Source of the DNA: Pseudomonas sp.
GTDB taxonomy: Bacteria > Pseudomonadota > Gammaproteobacteria > Pseudomonadales > Pseudomonadaceae
Assembly (NCBI RefSeq): GCF_030683065.1
Contig: NZ_JAUXMX010000041.1
Coordinates: 1-64,000 of the forward strand
Direction of reading: 5' to 3'
Length of the DNA stretch: 64,000 bases
Part shown: positions 37,702-47,249 of the stretch, piece by piece
Numbering within the stretch: position 1 is the stretch's first letter
How the letters are laid out: each line of letters starts with the position of its first letter
Program-made: the position numbers and the translations under genes
Notes under the pieces: generated by a model
The model's input: the letters and a program-made list of their open reading frames with translations, nothing else
What the model was told of the DNA's origin: nothing
The model's database searches: none

Positions 37702-38811
37702 TTAGCTGGCGCTGCTGCAGCGCCTGACCCCTGATTCACCAAGGCTGACTTGGGTGGCGACGCTGCCGGGGGTAGGGAACACCACCAGGTGGTCCGCCGC
37801 CACACGAATGCCGACATGTTCGCCAAGGTGGTGGTCGGCATGGCTGGGGAACAGCGACTCCAGCAGGCTGCCGGTGGCCAGTTGCAGGCGGTAGAGGGTG
37901 GCTGCGCCAAGGAAGGTCTTACCGACGATCAGCGCTTTCAGCGCGCTGTCCGGGGCGTAAATGATGTCGTCCGGACGCAGCAGCACATCCACGGTACTGC
38001 CGCTTGCCAAGGTGTAGGCGCGATTGCCGCGAATCAGGCCCAGCTCGGTCTGCACGGTGTCCGGGCTAAGCAACTGGCCGCGAATAAAGTAGCCTTGGCC
38101 GATAAAACTGGCGACGAAGGGTGTCAGCGGTTCGTGATAGAGGTTGTAGGGGGTGTCCCACTGCTGCAGCCGACCCTCATTAAAGACGCCGACATGATCG
38201 CTGACGGCGAAGGCTTCTTCCTGGTCATGGGTCACCAGAATCGCACTGGTACCACGGGCTTTGAGGATGTCACGCACCTCATGGCTCAAGCGTCGACGCA
38301 ATTCGCCATCGAGGTTGGAAAAGGGTTCGTCGAGCAGCAGCAGGCGTGGCTCGGGAGCCAGTGCGCGGGCCAAGGCCACACGCTGTTGCTGGCCACCCGA
38401 CAGCTCATGTGGGTAGCGCTTGGCCAGGTGGCTGAGCTTGACCAGCTCCAGCAGCTCCTGGGTGATGCGCTCGCAGTTGGCCTGCTTGCGGACACCGAAC
38501 CCGACATTTTCCGCCACGCTCAGGTGCGGGAACAGCGCATAGTCCTGGAACACCATGCCAATGCGGCGCTTCTCAGGCGCCAGGGTATAGCCTGCGCGCG
38601 AGATGACTTCACCTGCCAGCTGGATCTCGCCTGTGACCACTGGCTCGAAGCCTGCGATGGCCCTCAGGGTGGTGGTCTTGCCACAACCTGAAGGTCCGAG
38701 CAGGCAACCGATGTCCCCAGCATTGAGGTGTAGATTGAGGTCCTGCACCACCTTGTGTTCGTTGTAACCACAGCTCAGGTCGCGCAGGTTCAGCAGTAGG
38801 GGTTGGCTCAT
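37702..38811 (-). CDS. ABC transporter ATP-binding protein (ferric iron/polyamine type)
   Basis: Protein of 369 residues. The ATPase domain has Walker A (GPSGCGKTT), LSGGQQQR signature, Walker B ([12 protein letters not shown]) and the H-loop VTHDQ. The C-terminal part is the TOBE-type domain of importers for iron or polyamines ([14 protein letters not shown]). Its ATG overlaps the argF stop (ATGA), which ties its translation to argF; the same pairing is known beside P. aeruginosa argF. No permease or binding-protein gene is adjacent. Confidence 0.92.
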   Translation of the reverse strand: MSQPLLLNLRDLSCGYNEHKVVQDLNLHLNAGDIGCLLGPSGCGKTTTLRAIAGFEPVVTGEIQLAGEVISRAGYTLAPEKRRIGMVFQDYALFPHLSVAENVGFGVRKQANCERITQELLELVKLSHLAKRYPHELSGGQQQRVALARALAPEPRLLLLDEPFSNLDGELRRRLSHEVRDILKARGTSAILVTHDQEEAFAVSDHVGVFNEGRLQQWDTPYNLYHEPLTPFVASFIGQGYFIRGQLLSPDTVQTELGLIRGNRAYTLASGSTVDVLLRPDDIIYAPDSALKALIVGKTFLGAATLYRLQLATGSLLESLFPSHADHHLGEHVGIRVAADHLVVFPTPGSVATQVSLGESGVRRCSSAS

Positions 38812-39728
38812 GCGTGGTGGTACGCCGGCTCGACCAGAAACTCGAGCAGGGCCTTTTGCACATGCAGACGGTTTTCCGCTTGATCCCAGGCTGCCGAGCG
38901 CGGGTCGTCGAGCAGGTCTTCGCTGATTTCCTCTCCGCGGTGGGCTGGCAGGCAATGCAGGAACAGCACGTCTACGGCGGCGGCATCAAGCAGGGCTCGG
39001 TTGACCTGATAGGGCGCGAACAACTTGTGACGTTCGGCGGCTTCCTCTTCCTGGCCCATTGAGGCCCAGACGTCGGTGCTTACCAGGTGTGCGCCGGCGA
39101 CTGCTTCACGTGGGTCGCGCAGGATCTGTACCCGCTCGCCGGCGGAGGCCAGGAATTCGGCGTGTGGCTCGTAACCCTCAGGGCAGGCGATGCGCAGTTG
39201 GAAGTCGAATTGCTCAGCGGCTTCTATATAAGAGTTGCACATGTTGTTGCCATCGCCGATCCAGGCCACGGTCTTGCCTTTGATACTGCCGCGCTGCTCG
39301 TGAAAGGTTTGCATGTCGGCCAGCAGCTGGCAGGGGTGCAGGTCATCGGACAAACCATTGATTACCGGTACTCGCGAATTTGCCGCGAAGTCGGTCAGGG
39401 TGCTGTGGGCAAAGGTGCGGATCATCACCGCATCGAGCATGCGCGACATGACGATGGCGGCATCGCCGATCGGCTCGCCGCGGCCGAGCTGGGTGTCGCG
39501 TGGCGAAAGGAAGATCGCCTGGCCACCCAGTTGGATCATGCCCGCCTCGAACGACAAGCGCGTGCGGGTCGAGGCTTTCTCGAAAATCATCCCCAGCACA
39601 CGGTTCTTCAGCGGCTCGAACAGCACCCCACGGTTGCGCAAGTCCTTCAGCTCAATGCCGCGGCGGATCAGGCTCACCAGTTCTTGCGGTGTGCAGTCCT
39701 TCAGCGAGAGAAAGTGTCTTGCGCTCAT
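38808..39728 (-). CDS. argF: Ornithine carbamoyltransferase
   Basis: Anabolic enzyme of 306 residues that makes citrulline from ornithine and carbamoyl phosphate. Carbamoyl-phosphate-binding STRTR is at residues 53-57, followed by [24 protein letters not shown] and [11 protein letters not shown] near the end. The length and the neighbouring ABC gene fit argF and not the catabolic arcB. The 39729-40040 gap upstream contains no clear site that I can name. Confidence 0.96.
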   Translation of the reverse strand: MSARHFLSLKDCTPQELVSLIRRGIELKDLRNRGVLFEPLKNRVLGMIFEKASTRTRLSFEAGMIQLGGQAIFLSPRDTQLGRGEPIGDAAIVMSRMLDAVMIRTFAHSTLTDFAANSRVPVINGLSDDLHPCQLLADMQTFHEQRGSIKGKTVAWIGDGNNMCNSYIEAAEQFDFQLRIACPEGYEPHAEFLASAGERVQILRDPREAVAGAHLVSTDVWASMGQEEEAAERHKLFAPYQVNRALLDAAAVDVLFLHCLPAHRGEEISEDLLDDPRSAAWDQAENRLHVQKALLEFLVEPAYHHA

Positions 39729-40040
39729 GGTTAACTACCTTTTGACAGCAGGGCGCAGGTTCAAGGGCCGGGTTTAACAGGGAAAACGGCAGAACCTACG
39801 GCTGGGAGCCGCACAGTGCGACGAAACGGGAAAGGCGCGATCTTATAAGGAACCTCGGGCAGGCGCAAATCGTCCGGTTGTTCAGGTATGGCATGACAGT
39901 GCCGCCGTTATGCGCAATTGGCTGGCCTGATGCTCGTCGATTCATGAAACTAACGCTGCTGGTGCGGGGTGCTCCCAGCCTCCATAGTCTGGTTTATCGA
40001 CCTTCGGCGGTCGTTTCTAACAAGAATATGAGGCCAGGCC
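39729..40040. other. Intergenic region, argF to molybdopterin oxidoreductase
   Basis: This 312-base divergent gap should hold the promoters of both genes. No palindrome, terminator or small gene is convincing. The ORF at 39878-40081 overlaps the next gene and has no family-like sequence. Confidence 0.5.
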
Positions 40041-42149
40041 ATGACCAAGACCCTCCATCACCGTGCATGCCATCTCTGTGAAGCCATCTGTGGCCTGACC
40101 ATCGAAACCGAGCTTCAGGCCAACGGCAGTCAGCAGATTCGCTCGATCAAGGGCGACGCTCAGGACAGTTTCAGTCGCGGCCATATTTGCCCCAAGGCGG
40201 TGGCCTTGCAGGATATTCAGAACGACCCCGACCGCTTGCGCCAACCCATGCGCCGGGTTGGCAGCGAGTGGCTGGCGATCGAGTGGGACGAGGCGTTCGC
40301 CCTGGTCGCCGAACGCCTCGGTGCTATTCAGGCGCGCCACGGACAGAACGCCGTGGCCGTCTATCAGGGCAATCCCAGCGTGCATAACTATGGGCTTTTG
40401 ACCCACAGCAATTACTTTCTCGGCTTGCTGAAGACCCGCAGCCGCTTCTCGGCCACCTCGGTGGATCAACTGCCGCACCACCTGGTCAGCCTGCAGATGT
40501 ACGGTCACGGCATGCTGCTGCCGATTCCGGATATCGATCACACAGACTTCATGCTGATTCTTGGCGGCAATCCCCTGGCCTCCAACGGCAGCATCATGAC
40601 GGTGCCCGATGTGGAGAAACGCCTGAAGGCGATCAAGGCGCGCGACGGCAAAGTAGTGGTGGTCGACCCGCGCCGCAGCGAAACCGCAGCGATTGCCGAT
40701 CAGCACGTGTTCGTGCGGCCTGGCGAGGATGCCGCGCTGCTGTTCGGCCTGCTTAATACCCTGTTCGAAGAAGGCCTGACCCGTAGCAGTCACCTGCCGA
40801 TTGCCGGCCTGGACGAAACGCGCCACGCCATCGCCGGCTTCACCGCCGAGGCCATGAGTGCGCGCTGCGGTGTGCCGGCCGAAACTATTCGCCAACTGGC
40901 CCGCGACTTCGCCGCAGCCGACAAGGCGGTGTGCTATGGCCGCATGGGCGTTTCCACCCAAGCCTTCGGCACGCTCTGTCATTGGCTGATCCAGCTGATC
41001 AACCTGGTCACCGCTAACCTCGACCGCGAAGGTGGGGCGCTGTGCACCGAGGCGGCGATTGATTTGACCACCGGCAGTTCCGGCACCCACTTCGACCGCT
41101 GGCGCAGCCGCGTTTCCAACCTGCCGGAATACGGCGGCGAACTGCCAGTCGCGGCCTTGGCCGAAGAGATGCTGACGCCGGGCGAGGGGCAGATTCGCGC
41201 ACTGGTTACGGTCGCTGGCAACCCGGTACTGTCGACCCCCAATGGCCGCCAGCTGGAGCAGGCGCTGGAAGGCCTGGAGTTCATGCTCTGCATCGACCCC
41301 TATATCAACGAAACCACCCGCTACGCCGATCTGATCCTGCCGCCCACCGGCCCGCTGGAGCATGATCATTACGACATGACCTTCAACAGTTTTGCCGTGC
41401 GTAATGTCGCCCGCTTCAACCTGCCAGTGCTGGAAAAACCGGCTGGCGCGCTACATGACTGGGAGATTTTCGTCGGCTTGGCCAAGGCCTTCGCCGGCAC
41501 GCTCGGCGTGGCGCTGAAGCCGACCATGGCGCCGGCCGAGATAGTCGACATGGGCCTGCGTATGGGGCGTTATGGCGACAAGTCCGAGCACAAACTGTCC
41601 CTGGCAACGTTGCTGGAACATCCGCATGGCATCGACCTGGGGGCGCTGACGCCCAATCTGGCCGCGCGTTTGCGCTCCCCGGGCCAGCAGGTTCAAGCCG
41701 CACCTGCCTTGCTCTTGAGCGACTTGCCGCGTTTCGCCATGCAACCGCAGCCCAAGGCCGACGAGTTGCTGCTGATCGGTCGTCGCCATGTGCGCAGTAA
41801 CAACTCCTGGATGCACAACTACCATCGCCTGGTGAAAGGTAAGCCGCGCCATCAGTTACTCATGAGCCCGGTTGATCTGGATCAGCGCGGTCTCAGCGAT
41901 GGCCAATTGGTACGGGTACGCTCGCGGGTTGGGGCTGTCGACGTGCACGTCGTCGCCAGCGACGAGATGATGCCCGGTGTGGTCAGCCTGCCCCACGGCT
42001 GGGGGCACGCACGCCCAGGCGTACAATTGGCCATTGCCAGCGCGCAACCTGGTGCCAGCGCCAACGACTTGACCGACGAGCGCCAGCTGGATGCCTTATC
42101 CGGCAATGCCGTGCTCAATGGTGTGCCGGTCGTGGTGAGCGCTGCCTGA
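40041..42149 (+). CDS. Molybdopterin-dependent oxidoreductase
   Basis: Protein of 702 residues of the DMSO-reductase superfamily. The N-terminal iron-sulfur segment has CHLCEAICGL and GHICPKA, enough for a 4Fe-4S cluster. Molybdopterin-binding regions include NPSVHNYGLL, LILGGNPLASNGS and VVDPRRSETAAIAD, and the C-terminal cofactor domain has RRHVRSNNSWMHN and LPHGWGH. There is no Tat signal, so it is cytoplasmic. The acceptor and substrate are unknown. A terminator follows at 42234-42256. Confidence 0.92.
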   Translation: MTKTLHHRACHLCEAICGLTIETELQANGSQQIRSIKGDAQDSFSRGHICPKAVALQDIQNDPDRLRQPMRRVGSEWLAIEWDEAFALVAERLGAIQARHGQNAVAVYQGNPSVHNYGLLTHSNYFLGLLKTRSRFSATSVDQLPHHLVSLQMYGHGMLLPIPDIDHTDFMLILGGNPLASNGSIMTVPDVEKRLKAIKARDGKVVVVDPRRSETAAIADQHVFVRPGEDAALLFGLLNTLFEEGLTRSSHLPIAGLDETRHAIAGFTAEAMSARCGVPAETIRQLARDFAAADKAVCYGRMGVSTQAFGTLCHWLIQLINLVTANLDREGGALCTEAAIDLTTGSSGTHFDRWRSRVSNLPEYGGELPVAALAEEMLTPGEGQIRALVTVAGNPVLSTPNGRQLEQALEGLEFMLCIDPYINETTRYADLILPPTGPLEHDHYDMTFNSFAVRNVARFNLPVLEKPAGALHDWEIFVGLAKAFAGTLGVALKPTMAPAEIVDMGLRMGRYGDKSEHKLSLATLLEHPHGIDLGALTPNLAARLRSPGQQVQAAPALLLSDLPRFAMQPQPKADELLLIGRRHVRSNNSWMHNYHRLVKGKPRHQLLMSPVDLDQRGLSDGQLVRVRSRVGAVDVHVVASDEMMPGVVSLPHGWGHARPGVQLAIASAQPGASANDLTDERQLDALSGNAVLNGVPVVVSAA

Positions 42150-42233
42150 CTGCTCGCGGATGACGCGCCGCTCTGCGCGGCGGCGCATGGGTAAATGGCC
42201 TTTTATCAGGCCGATAAAGCTCGTCGGGCTAAT

Positions 42234-42256
42234 GCCGAGCATTGCGCTCGGCTTTT
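42234..42256 (+). terminator. Intrinsic terminator after the molybdopterin enzyme gene
   Basis: GCCGAGC / GCTCGGC stem with ATTGC loop and T4, about 85 bases after the stop. Confidence 0.7.
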
Positions 42257-42316
42257 AGCTACAATGCCGTCATCGTGCCGACCCGAGAGTCGGGAAGTTA
42301 AGACCTGAGGTGCCCC

Positions 42317-42643
42317 ATGGATATCATCGAAACCATCAAAGAACAGATCGCCAACAACACCGTTCTGTTGTACATGAAAGGCTCGCCGAACGCCCCGCAG
42401 TGCGGTTTTTCCTCGAAAGCTTCACAATCTGTGATGGCCTGTGGCGAGAAATTCGCCTATGTCGACATCCTGCAGAATCCGGAAATCCGCGCCAACCTGC
42501 CCAAGTACGCCAACTGGCCGACCTTTCCGCAGCTTTGGGTTGGCGGTGAACTGGTTGGCGGCAGCGACATTGTGGCCGAGATGTTCGAGAAGGGTGAGCT
42601 GCAGACCCTGATCAAGAACGCCATGCAAAAAACCGACGCCTGA
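42317..42643 (+). CDS. grxD: Monothiol glutaredoxin (Grx4 family)
   Basis: Protein of 108 residues. The monothiol active site CGFS begins at Cys29 (APQCGFSSKA). Glutathione-binding TFPQLWVGGELVGGSDIV follows. Such proteins carry 2Fe-2S clusters and help iron-sulfur assembly. The ATG at 42317 is the only sensible start. A clean terminator follows at 42662-42686, so it is a single-gene unit. Confidence 0.95.
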   Translation: MDIIETIKEQIANNTVLLYMKGSPNAPQCGFSSKASQSVMACGEKFAYVDILQNPEIRANLPKYANWPTFPQLWVGGELVGGSDIVAEMFEKGELQTLIKNAMQKTDA

Positions 42644-42661
42644 GTCGGCTTTGCCTTGAAG

Positions 42662-42686
42662 AACCCCGCCGCGGCGGGGTTTTTTG
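42662..42686 (+). terminator. Intrinsic terminator after grxD
   Basis: CCCCGCC / GGCGGGG stem and a T6 tract, nineteen bases past the grxD stop. Confidence 0.9.
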
Positions 42687-42775
42687 TGCATGCGCTTTTT
42701 AGCTCATCGAAAGGTCGAATGCAGCGCACGGGTCTGTCAGTAGCCCGAGCCGGGCAGGCATGCAGTCCTGACTGC

Positions 42776-43909
42776 TCAGGTGCAGGTGCCTGTGCCGAAA
42801 CGCTGCAACTGCATTTCCTGCAGACGGCTCAAGGTGCGGCGAAAGGCAAAACTCAGGTAACCCTCGGTATAGAGATCGGCCAGGGGCACCTGGGCTTCGA
42901 TATACAGCGGCACCTTGCGGTCGTAGCACTCATCGACCAAGGCAATAAAGCGCCGCACGCTGTCGTCCTTGATCGACAGCGCGGGCAACTGTCGATCACC
43001 GGCCTGCACCCGCTCGACGCCATCTTCGGTGCCGCGGGCGATCTTCGCGGCGCGCTGCGGACTGCTCAGGTTAGGTACTTGATCCAGCAGAATGGCGCTG
43101 AAGCGGTTGCACAGAACGATAAAGTCCTGCGCCGCAAAGGGCTGTTCGCAGAGGTCGGCAAAGCGGCACCATAGCGCCGTTTCACAGTGGCGGATGACCT
43201 GCAGCGTCCGCGAACCCAAACTCACGGGCTGGTCGCAGCTCTGCCTGCCAGCGGCTAACTGGCTGAAACTGCGATTGAGCACGCCGGGCATGCCGGGCGC
43301 GGTGACCCAGTAGCGGCGATGGCCGGTGCCGGGATGCAGGCGATGATCCTGGTTACCGTCGATAGCCACTACGTGCATATGTCGCTGCAGCGCAACGATG
43401 GCTGGCAGGAAGCGTTCGCGGTTGAAGCCATCGGCATACAGCTGCTCGGGCGCCTGGTTAGAGGTGGCGACCAGCACCACGCCCTGCTCGAACATGGCCT
43501 GGAACAAGCGGCCGAGAATGATCGCGTCGCCGATATCGCCAACAAACAACTCGTCAAAGCACAGTACCCGAACCTCTTCGCTCAGCTCCACGGCCAGTGC
43601 CTGCAGGGGATCGGCGGTGCCGGTCAGCTGGAACAGGCGGATGTGCACCCAGCGCATGAAGTGGTGAAAGTGCTGGCGCCGTGCCGGTACCTTCAGGCCC
43701 TTGTAGAAACTGTCCATCAGCCAGGTCTTGCCGCGGCCAACCGGTCCCCACAGGTAAACCCCTCTCACAGGCTGCATCGGTGCATCTTGCTGCAAGGCCT
43801 GATGGCAGTCGTGCAAGGCCTGGGCCGCCTGCCATTGCGCGGGGTCGGGCTTGAAGCCGTCGTGGTCGATGGCGTACTGGTAGGCGGTCAGGGGAGAGTT
43901 ATTGGGCAT
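42776..43909 (-). CDS. zapE: AFG1/ZapE family ATPase
   Basis: Protein of 377 residues. Walker A GPVGRGKT is at residues 55-62, followed by the AFG1 marker DSFYKG, Walker B VLCFDELFVGDI and ILGRLF. ZapE is associated with Z-ring function and shares its fold with mitochondrial AFG1. The ATG at 43909 (MPNNSPLTAYQ) is chosen by family start; the in-frame upstream sequence is arginine-rich. Pseudomonas genomes may carry more than one AFG1-like gene, so the symbol is tentative. It follows the HAD gene by 77 bases on the same strand. Confidence 0.87.
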   Translation of the reverse strand: MPNNSPLTAYQYAIDHDGFKPDPAQWQAAQALHDCHQALQQDAPMQPVRGVYLWGPVGRGKTWLMDSFYKGLKVPARRQHFHHFMRWVHIRLFQLTGTADPLQALAVELSEEVRVLCFDELFVGDIGDAIILGRLFQAMFEQGVVLVATSNQAPEQLYADGFNRERFLPAIVALQRHMHVVAIDGNQDHRLHPGTGHRRYWVTAPGMPGVLNRSFSQLAAGRQSCDQPVSLGSRTLQVIRHCETALWCRFADLCEQPFAAQDFIVLCNRFSAILLDQVPNLSSPQRAAKIARGTEDGVERVQAGDRQLPALSIKDDSVRRFIALVDECYDRKVPLYIEAQVPLADLYTEGYLSFAFRRTLSRLQEMQLQRFGTGTCT

Positions 43910-43986
43910 AAAATAGGACTGCGCTGCAGGGAAACGAGGCGCTTTATAGCCTGTGCGGGTACACGCGCGCCACTTTCTGCGGTGAA

Positions 43987-44640
43987 TCAGCGCCAGCCAA
44001 GAATCGGCCAGCCGGCCTGCTGGGCGTGTTGCAGCAAGGTCGGATCGGGATTGACCACATGGGGCTTGTCGACCACCTGCAGCAGTGGCAAGTCGTTGCG
44101 TGAGTCGGAGTAGAAATAGGCACCGTCGAGGGTTTCGTCGTGTGCCTGCAGCCAATCGCGCAGACGGCTTACTTTGCCGTCGCGATAGGTCAGCACGCCT
44201 TGGGTGCGGCCGCTGTAGTGACCGTGTTGTTGTTCCAGGTCGATGGCCAGGACTTCTTCGATCTTTAGGCGGTTGGCGATGGCGCTGACCAGAAAATGCG
44301 CAGAGGCGGAGATCACCAGAATGCGGTCACCAGCGGCGCGATGGGTAGCCAGGCAGCGAGTGGCGTCACTGTAGAAGATCGGTTCGATTACGTCCTCGAC
44401 GAAGGGTTCGACCACATGAGCGACTTCTTCGGCCGTGCGGCCCACCAACGGCGAGAGGGTGAAGGCCATATAGTCTTCCATGGCCAGCTCGCCAGCGCTG
44501 TACTGGTGCATCAGTTCCTGCTCGCGGGCAATAAAGCTGTCGCCGTCGGCCCAGCCGAGCGTGACCATTTCGCGGGCCCATAGACTGGCGCAATCGCCGC
44601 CGATCAGGGTTTCGTCCAAGTCGAAAATTGCCAGGGCCAT
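43987..44640 (-). CDS. HAD-IB family phosphatase
   Basis: Protein of 217 residues. The HAD motifs are complete: DLDET with Asp7 and Asp9, ISAS, a conserved Lys in DGKVSRL, and SDSRNDLPLL. The helical cap fits the HAD-IB group (phosphoserine-phosphatase-like). Its ATG overlaps the ABC ATPase stop by one base, so it is the last gene of the ABC operon and probably removes phosphate from the imported compound or its breakdown product. Confidence 0.92.
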   Translation of the reverse strand: MALAIFDLDETLIGGDCASLWAREMVTLGWADGDSFIAREQELMHQYSAGELAMEDYMAFTLSPLVGRTAEEVAHVVEPFVEDVIEPIFYSDATRCLATHRAAGDRILVISASAHFLVSAIANRLKIEEVLAIDLEQQHGHYSGRTQGVLTYRDGKVSRLRDWLQAHDETLDGAYFYSDSRNDLPLLQVVDKPHVVNPDPTLLQHAQQAGWPILGWR

Positions 44641-45629
44641 CAGGCCACCTCACAGATTGCGTTGTCTTCGATGTTCAGGTTGATGTGCTGGCCATTGACG
44701 TGCATGTCGCTGGCCGAACGGTTCAGTACGTCGACCAGCAGTTCGACCCCACGGGCCTCGATGCGGTAGCGGATGACGTTACCGAGCAGGCTGTGGCTGC
44801 GGATTTGCGCCTGGATGTTGCCTTGCGCACCTATTTGGATGGCTTCCGGGCGGATCGCGACACGGCTGTCGATCGGCCGGCCGAGCAAGCGGCTGGCAGT
44901 TTCGGCGTCGAGCAGGTTGTAGTTGCCGATAAAGCCGGCGGCGAACGCATCGGCCGGTGCGGTATAGAGCGTCTCGGCGTCGCCACTCTGGACGATCTGC
45001 CCAGCGTTCATCAGGAAAATGCGGTCGCTCAAGACCAGGGCTTCTTCCTGGTCATGGGTGACGAAAATAGTGGTCAAGCCCAGTTCCTGTTGAATGCTGC
45101 GGATCTGCTCGCGCAGGTGCTTGCGGATCCGTGCATCGAGCGCCGAGAGCGGTTCGTCGAGCAGCAGCAGGCGTGGGCGAGTAACCAGCGAGCGGGCCAG
45201 GGCCACACGTTGGCACTGGCCGCCGGACAGTTGCTGTGGGTAGCGGCCGGCAAAGTCATTCAGCTCGACCATTTCCAGGGCCTGCTTGACCCGTTGTTCG
45301 GCTTCGCTGCCCTTGACCTTGAGCATGCGCAGGCCGAAGGCGACGTTCTGCTGCACAGTCATGTTGGGGAACAGTGCGTAGCTCTGGAAGACCATGCCGA
45401 TGCCGCGTTTTTGCGGGGCAACCGGCACCAGGTCTTGGCCGTCGAGGACTATTTGCCCACCGTTGACCCCGGTCAGGCCGGCGATGCAGCGCAGCAATGT
45501 GGACTTGCCGCAGCCGGAGGGGCCGAGCAGGGTGATGAATTCGCCTTTGCCGATCTCGCAGTTGATGTCACTGAAGATCGAGGTAGTGCCGTAGCTTTTG
45601 TGCAGGCCTTGGATACTCAGATAACTCAT
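44640..45629 (-). CDS. ABC transporter ATP-binding protein
   Basis: Protein of 329 residues. Walker A GPSGCGKST, signature LSGGQCQR, Walker B LLLLDEPLSALD and VTHDQEEAL are complete. A C-terminal TOBE-like region ends the protein. It belongs with importers of iron, polyamine or phosphonate type. Overlaps with both neighbours (ATGA with the permease upstream, one base with the HAD gene) show one translationally coupled unit. Confidence 0.94.
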   Translation of the reverse strand: MSYLSIQGLHKSYGTTSIFSDINCEIGKGEFITLLGPSGCGKSTLLRCIAGLTGVNGGQIVLDGQDLVPVAPQKRGIGMVFQSYALFPNMTVQQNVAFGLRMLKVKGSEAEQRVKQALEMVELNDFAGRYPQQLSGGQCQRVALARSLVTRPRLLLLDEPLSALDARIRKHLREQIRSIQQELGLTTIFVTHDQEEALVLSDRIFLMNAGQIVQSGDAETLYTAPADAFAAGFIGNYNLLDAETASRLLGRPIDSRVAIRPEAIQIGAQGNIQAQIRSHSLLGNVIRYRIEARGVELLVDVLNRSASDMHVNGQHINLNIEDNAICEVA

Positions 45630-46420
45630 GACTTGTCCTTATTCAGGCGGTTGGCCGCCCAGGTCATCAGCAGCACGAACATAAAGTAGGAAATCACCAG
45701 GGCGCTGGTGAAGTGACCGCTGTCGTTGCGCATGTTGTAGAGGTATACCTGCAGGGTCTCGTAGCGGCTGCCCACCAGCAGGTTGGCAAATACGAACTCA
45801 CCGAACAGGAAGCTGAACGAGAGGAACACCGAGACCATCAGGCCCTTGCGCAGATTCGGCAGCACCACCATAAAGGCCGCGCGCCAGGTGCTGGCGCCGA
45901 GCAGGTGGGCGGCGTCCATCAGGTCACGCAGGTTGATCGCCTGCAGGTTGTTGCTGATCGCCCGGTACATAAACGGCAGGGCGATGGTGAAGTAGGTACC
46001 GATAAGGATCCACGGAGTGCCGAGAATCGGCAGCGGACCGCCAGCGAACAGTTGCATCAGGCCGACCGAGGACACCACTGGGGGAATGGCGAACGGCAGC
46101 AGGATCAGCACGTTCATCAGCCCGTCGAGCCTGGGGAAGTGGTAATTGACCACGAACAGGAGCGGTAAAATCAAGATCAGCGCCAGCGCCATGGCGGCAA
46201 AGCAGATCAGCAACGACCGGCCAAAGGCGGCAAGAAAGCGCGCATCGCTCCACAGCGCCAGGTACCACTTGAAGGTCAGGCCACTGGGCAGGATGCTCGC
46301 CGACCAACTGGTCGACAGTGAATAGAGCAGGGTGCCGAGCAGTGGCAGCAGCAGGATGATGAACAGCGCATAGACGATCAATTGGTGCAGCAACGGTGAG
46401 CGTTTTTCAGCGTGTGGCAT
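45626..46420 (-). CDS. ABC transporter permease (second subunit)
   Basis: Inner-membrane protein of 264 residues with about six hydrophobic segments. The EAA-like cytoplasmic loop NLRDLMDAAHLLGASTWRAAFMVVLPNLRKG at about residues 165-195 docks with the ATPase (motif centre DAAHLLGAS). Its start overlaps the previous permease by 14 bases and its stop overlaps the ATPase start. Confidence 0.93.
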   Translation of the reverse strand: MPHAEKRSPLLHQLIVYALFIILLLPLLGTLLYSLSTSWSASILPSGLTFKWYLALWSDARFLAAFGRSLLICFAAMALALILILPLLFVVNYHFPRLDGLMNVLILLPFAIPPVVSSVGLMQLFAGGPLPILGTPWILIGTYFTIALPFMYRAISNNLQAINLRDLMDAAHLLGASTWRAAFMVVLPNLRKGLMVSVFLSFSFLFGEFVFANLLVGSRYETLQVYLYNMRNDSGHFTSALVISYFMFVLLMTWAANRLNKDKS

Positions 46421-47249
46421 GGTAGCTCCGGCGCAGCAGCCATTGGTGAACGATGGTGATCAGGGTCATCAGGCCGACCAGAATCATCGCCAGGGCGCTG
46501 GCCATGTTCGGGTCGAGGAAGATGTCGCCGGAAACCATGGCCGCGATGCGAATGGGCAGAATGTTGAAGTTGCCGGTGGTCAGGGCGTAGACCGTGGCGT
46601 AAGCGCCCAGGGCATTGGCCAGCAGGATGACGAATGTGCCGAGCAAGGCTGGCGCCATCACTGGCAGGCCGATATGCCGCCAGAACTGCCAGTTGCTGGC
46701 GCCGAGCAGCTCGGCGGACTCGCGCCAGTCCTCGCGCAACGCGTCGAAGGCCGGGTACAGCAGCAGCACGCCGAGGGGGATCTGGAAGTAGCTGTAGAGC
46801 ACGATCAGGCCGGTCTTGGAGTAGAGGTTGAAGTCCTCGATGATCCCCGCCTGCTTGAGCAGGATGGTCAGCGCGCCGTTGAAACCGAGCAGGATGATGA
46901 AGGCAAAGGCCAGTGGCACCCCGGAAAAGTTACTGGTCATGTTGGAAAAGGCCATGACAAAGTCGCGCAGCTTGCTGTCGACCTGGCGCAGCGAATAACT
47001 GCCGATAATGGCGATGCTGATGCCGATCAGGCTCGACCAGAAGCTGACTTCCAGGCTGTGACGGATCGCCTGGCGGTAGAAGGGTGAGGCAAAGGCTTCT
47101 CTGAAGTTGCCCAGGCCCCAGCCATCGGCGGTGTTCAGGCTATTACTGGCGACCCAGAGTAGTGGCGCGACCTGAAAAGCGATGAAAAACAGGGTAAAAG
47201 GCAGCAGGCACAAGAGTGCCAGCCACTTGCCGCGAAGGGCTTTGATCAC
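46407..47249 (-). CDS. ABC transporter permease (first subunit)
   Basis: Inner-membrane protein of 280 residues with six hydrophobic segments. The EAA-like loop is DALREDWRESAELLGASNWQ at about residues 165-185. It pairs with the second permease. The ATG overlaps the stop of the alkaline-phosphatase-like gene (ATGA). Confidence 0.93.
   Translation of the reverse strand: MIKALRGKWLALLCLLPFTLFFIAFQVAPLLWVASNSLNTADGWGLGNFREAFASPFYRQAIRHSLEVSFWSSLIGISIAIIGSYSLRQVDSKLRDFVMAFSNMTSNFSGVPLAFAFIILLGFNGALTILLKQAGIIEDFNLYSKTGLIVLYSYFQIPLGVLLLYPAFDALREDWRESAELLGASNWQFWRHIGLPVMAPALLGTFVILLANALGAYATVYALTTGNFNILPIRIAAMVSGDIFLDPNMASALAMILVGLMTLITIVHQWLLRRSYHATR

Noticed and set aside
40017..41369. 450-codon minus-strand ORF opposite the molybdopterin enzyme gene
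   Set aside because: Shadow; composition biased as for other antisense frames.
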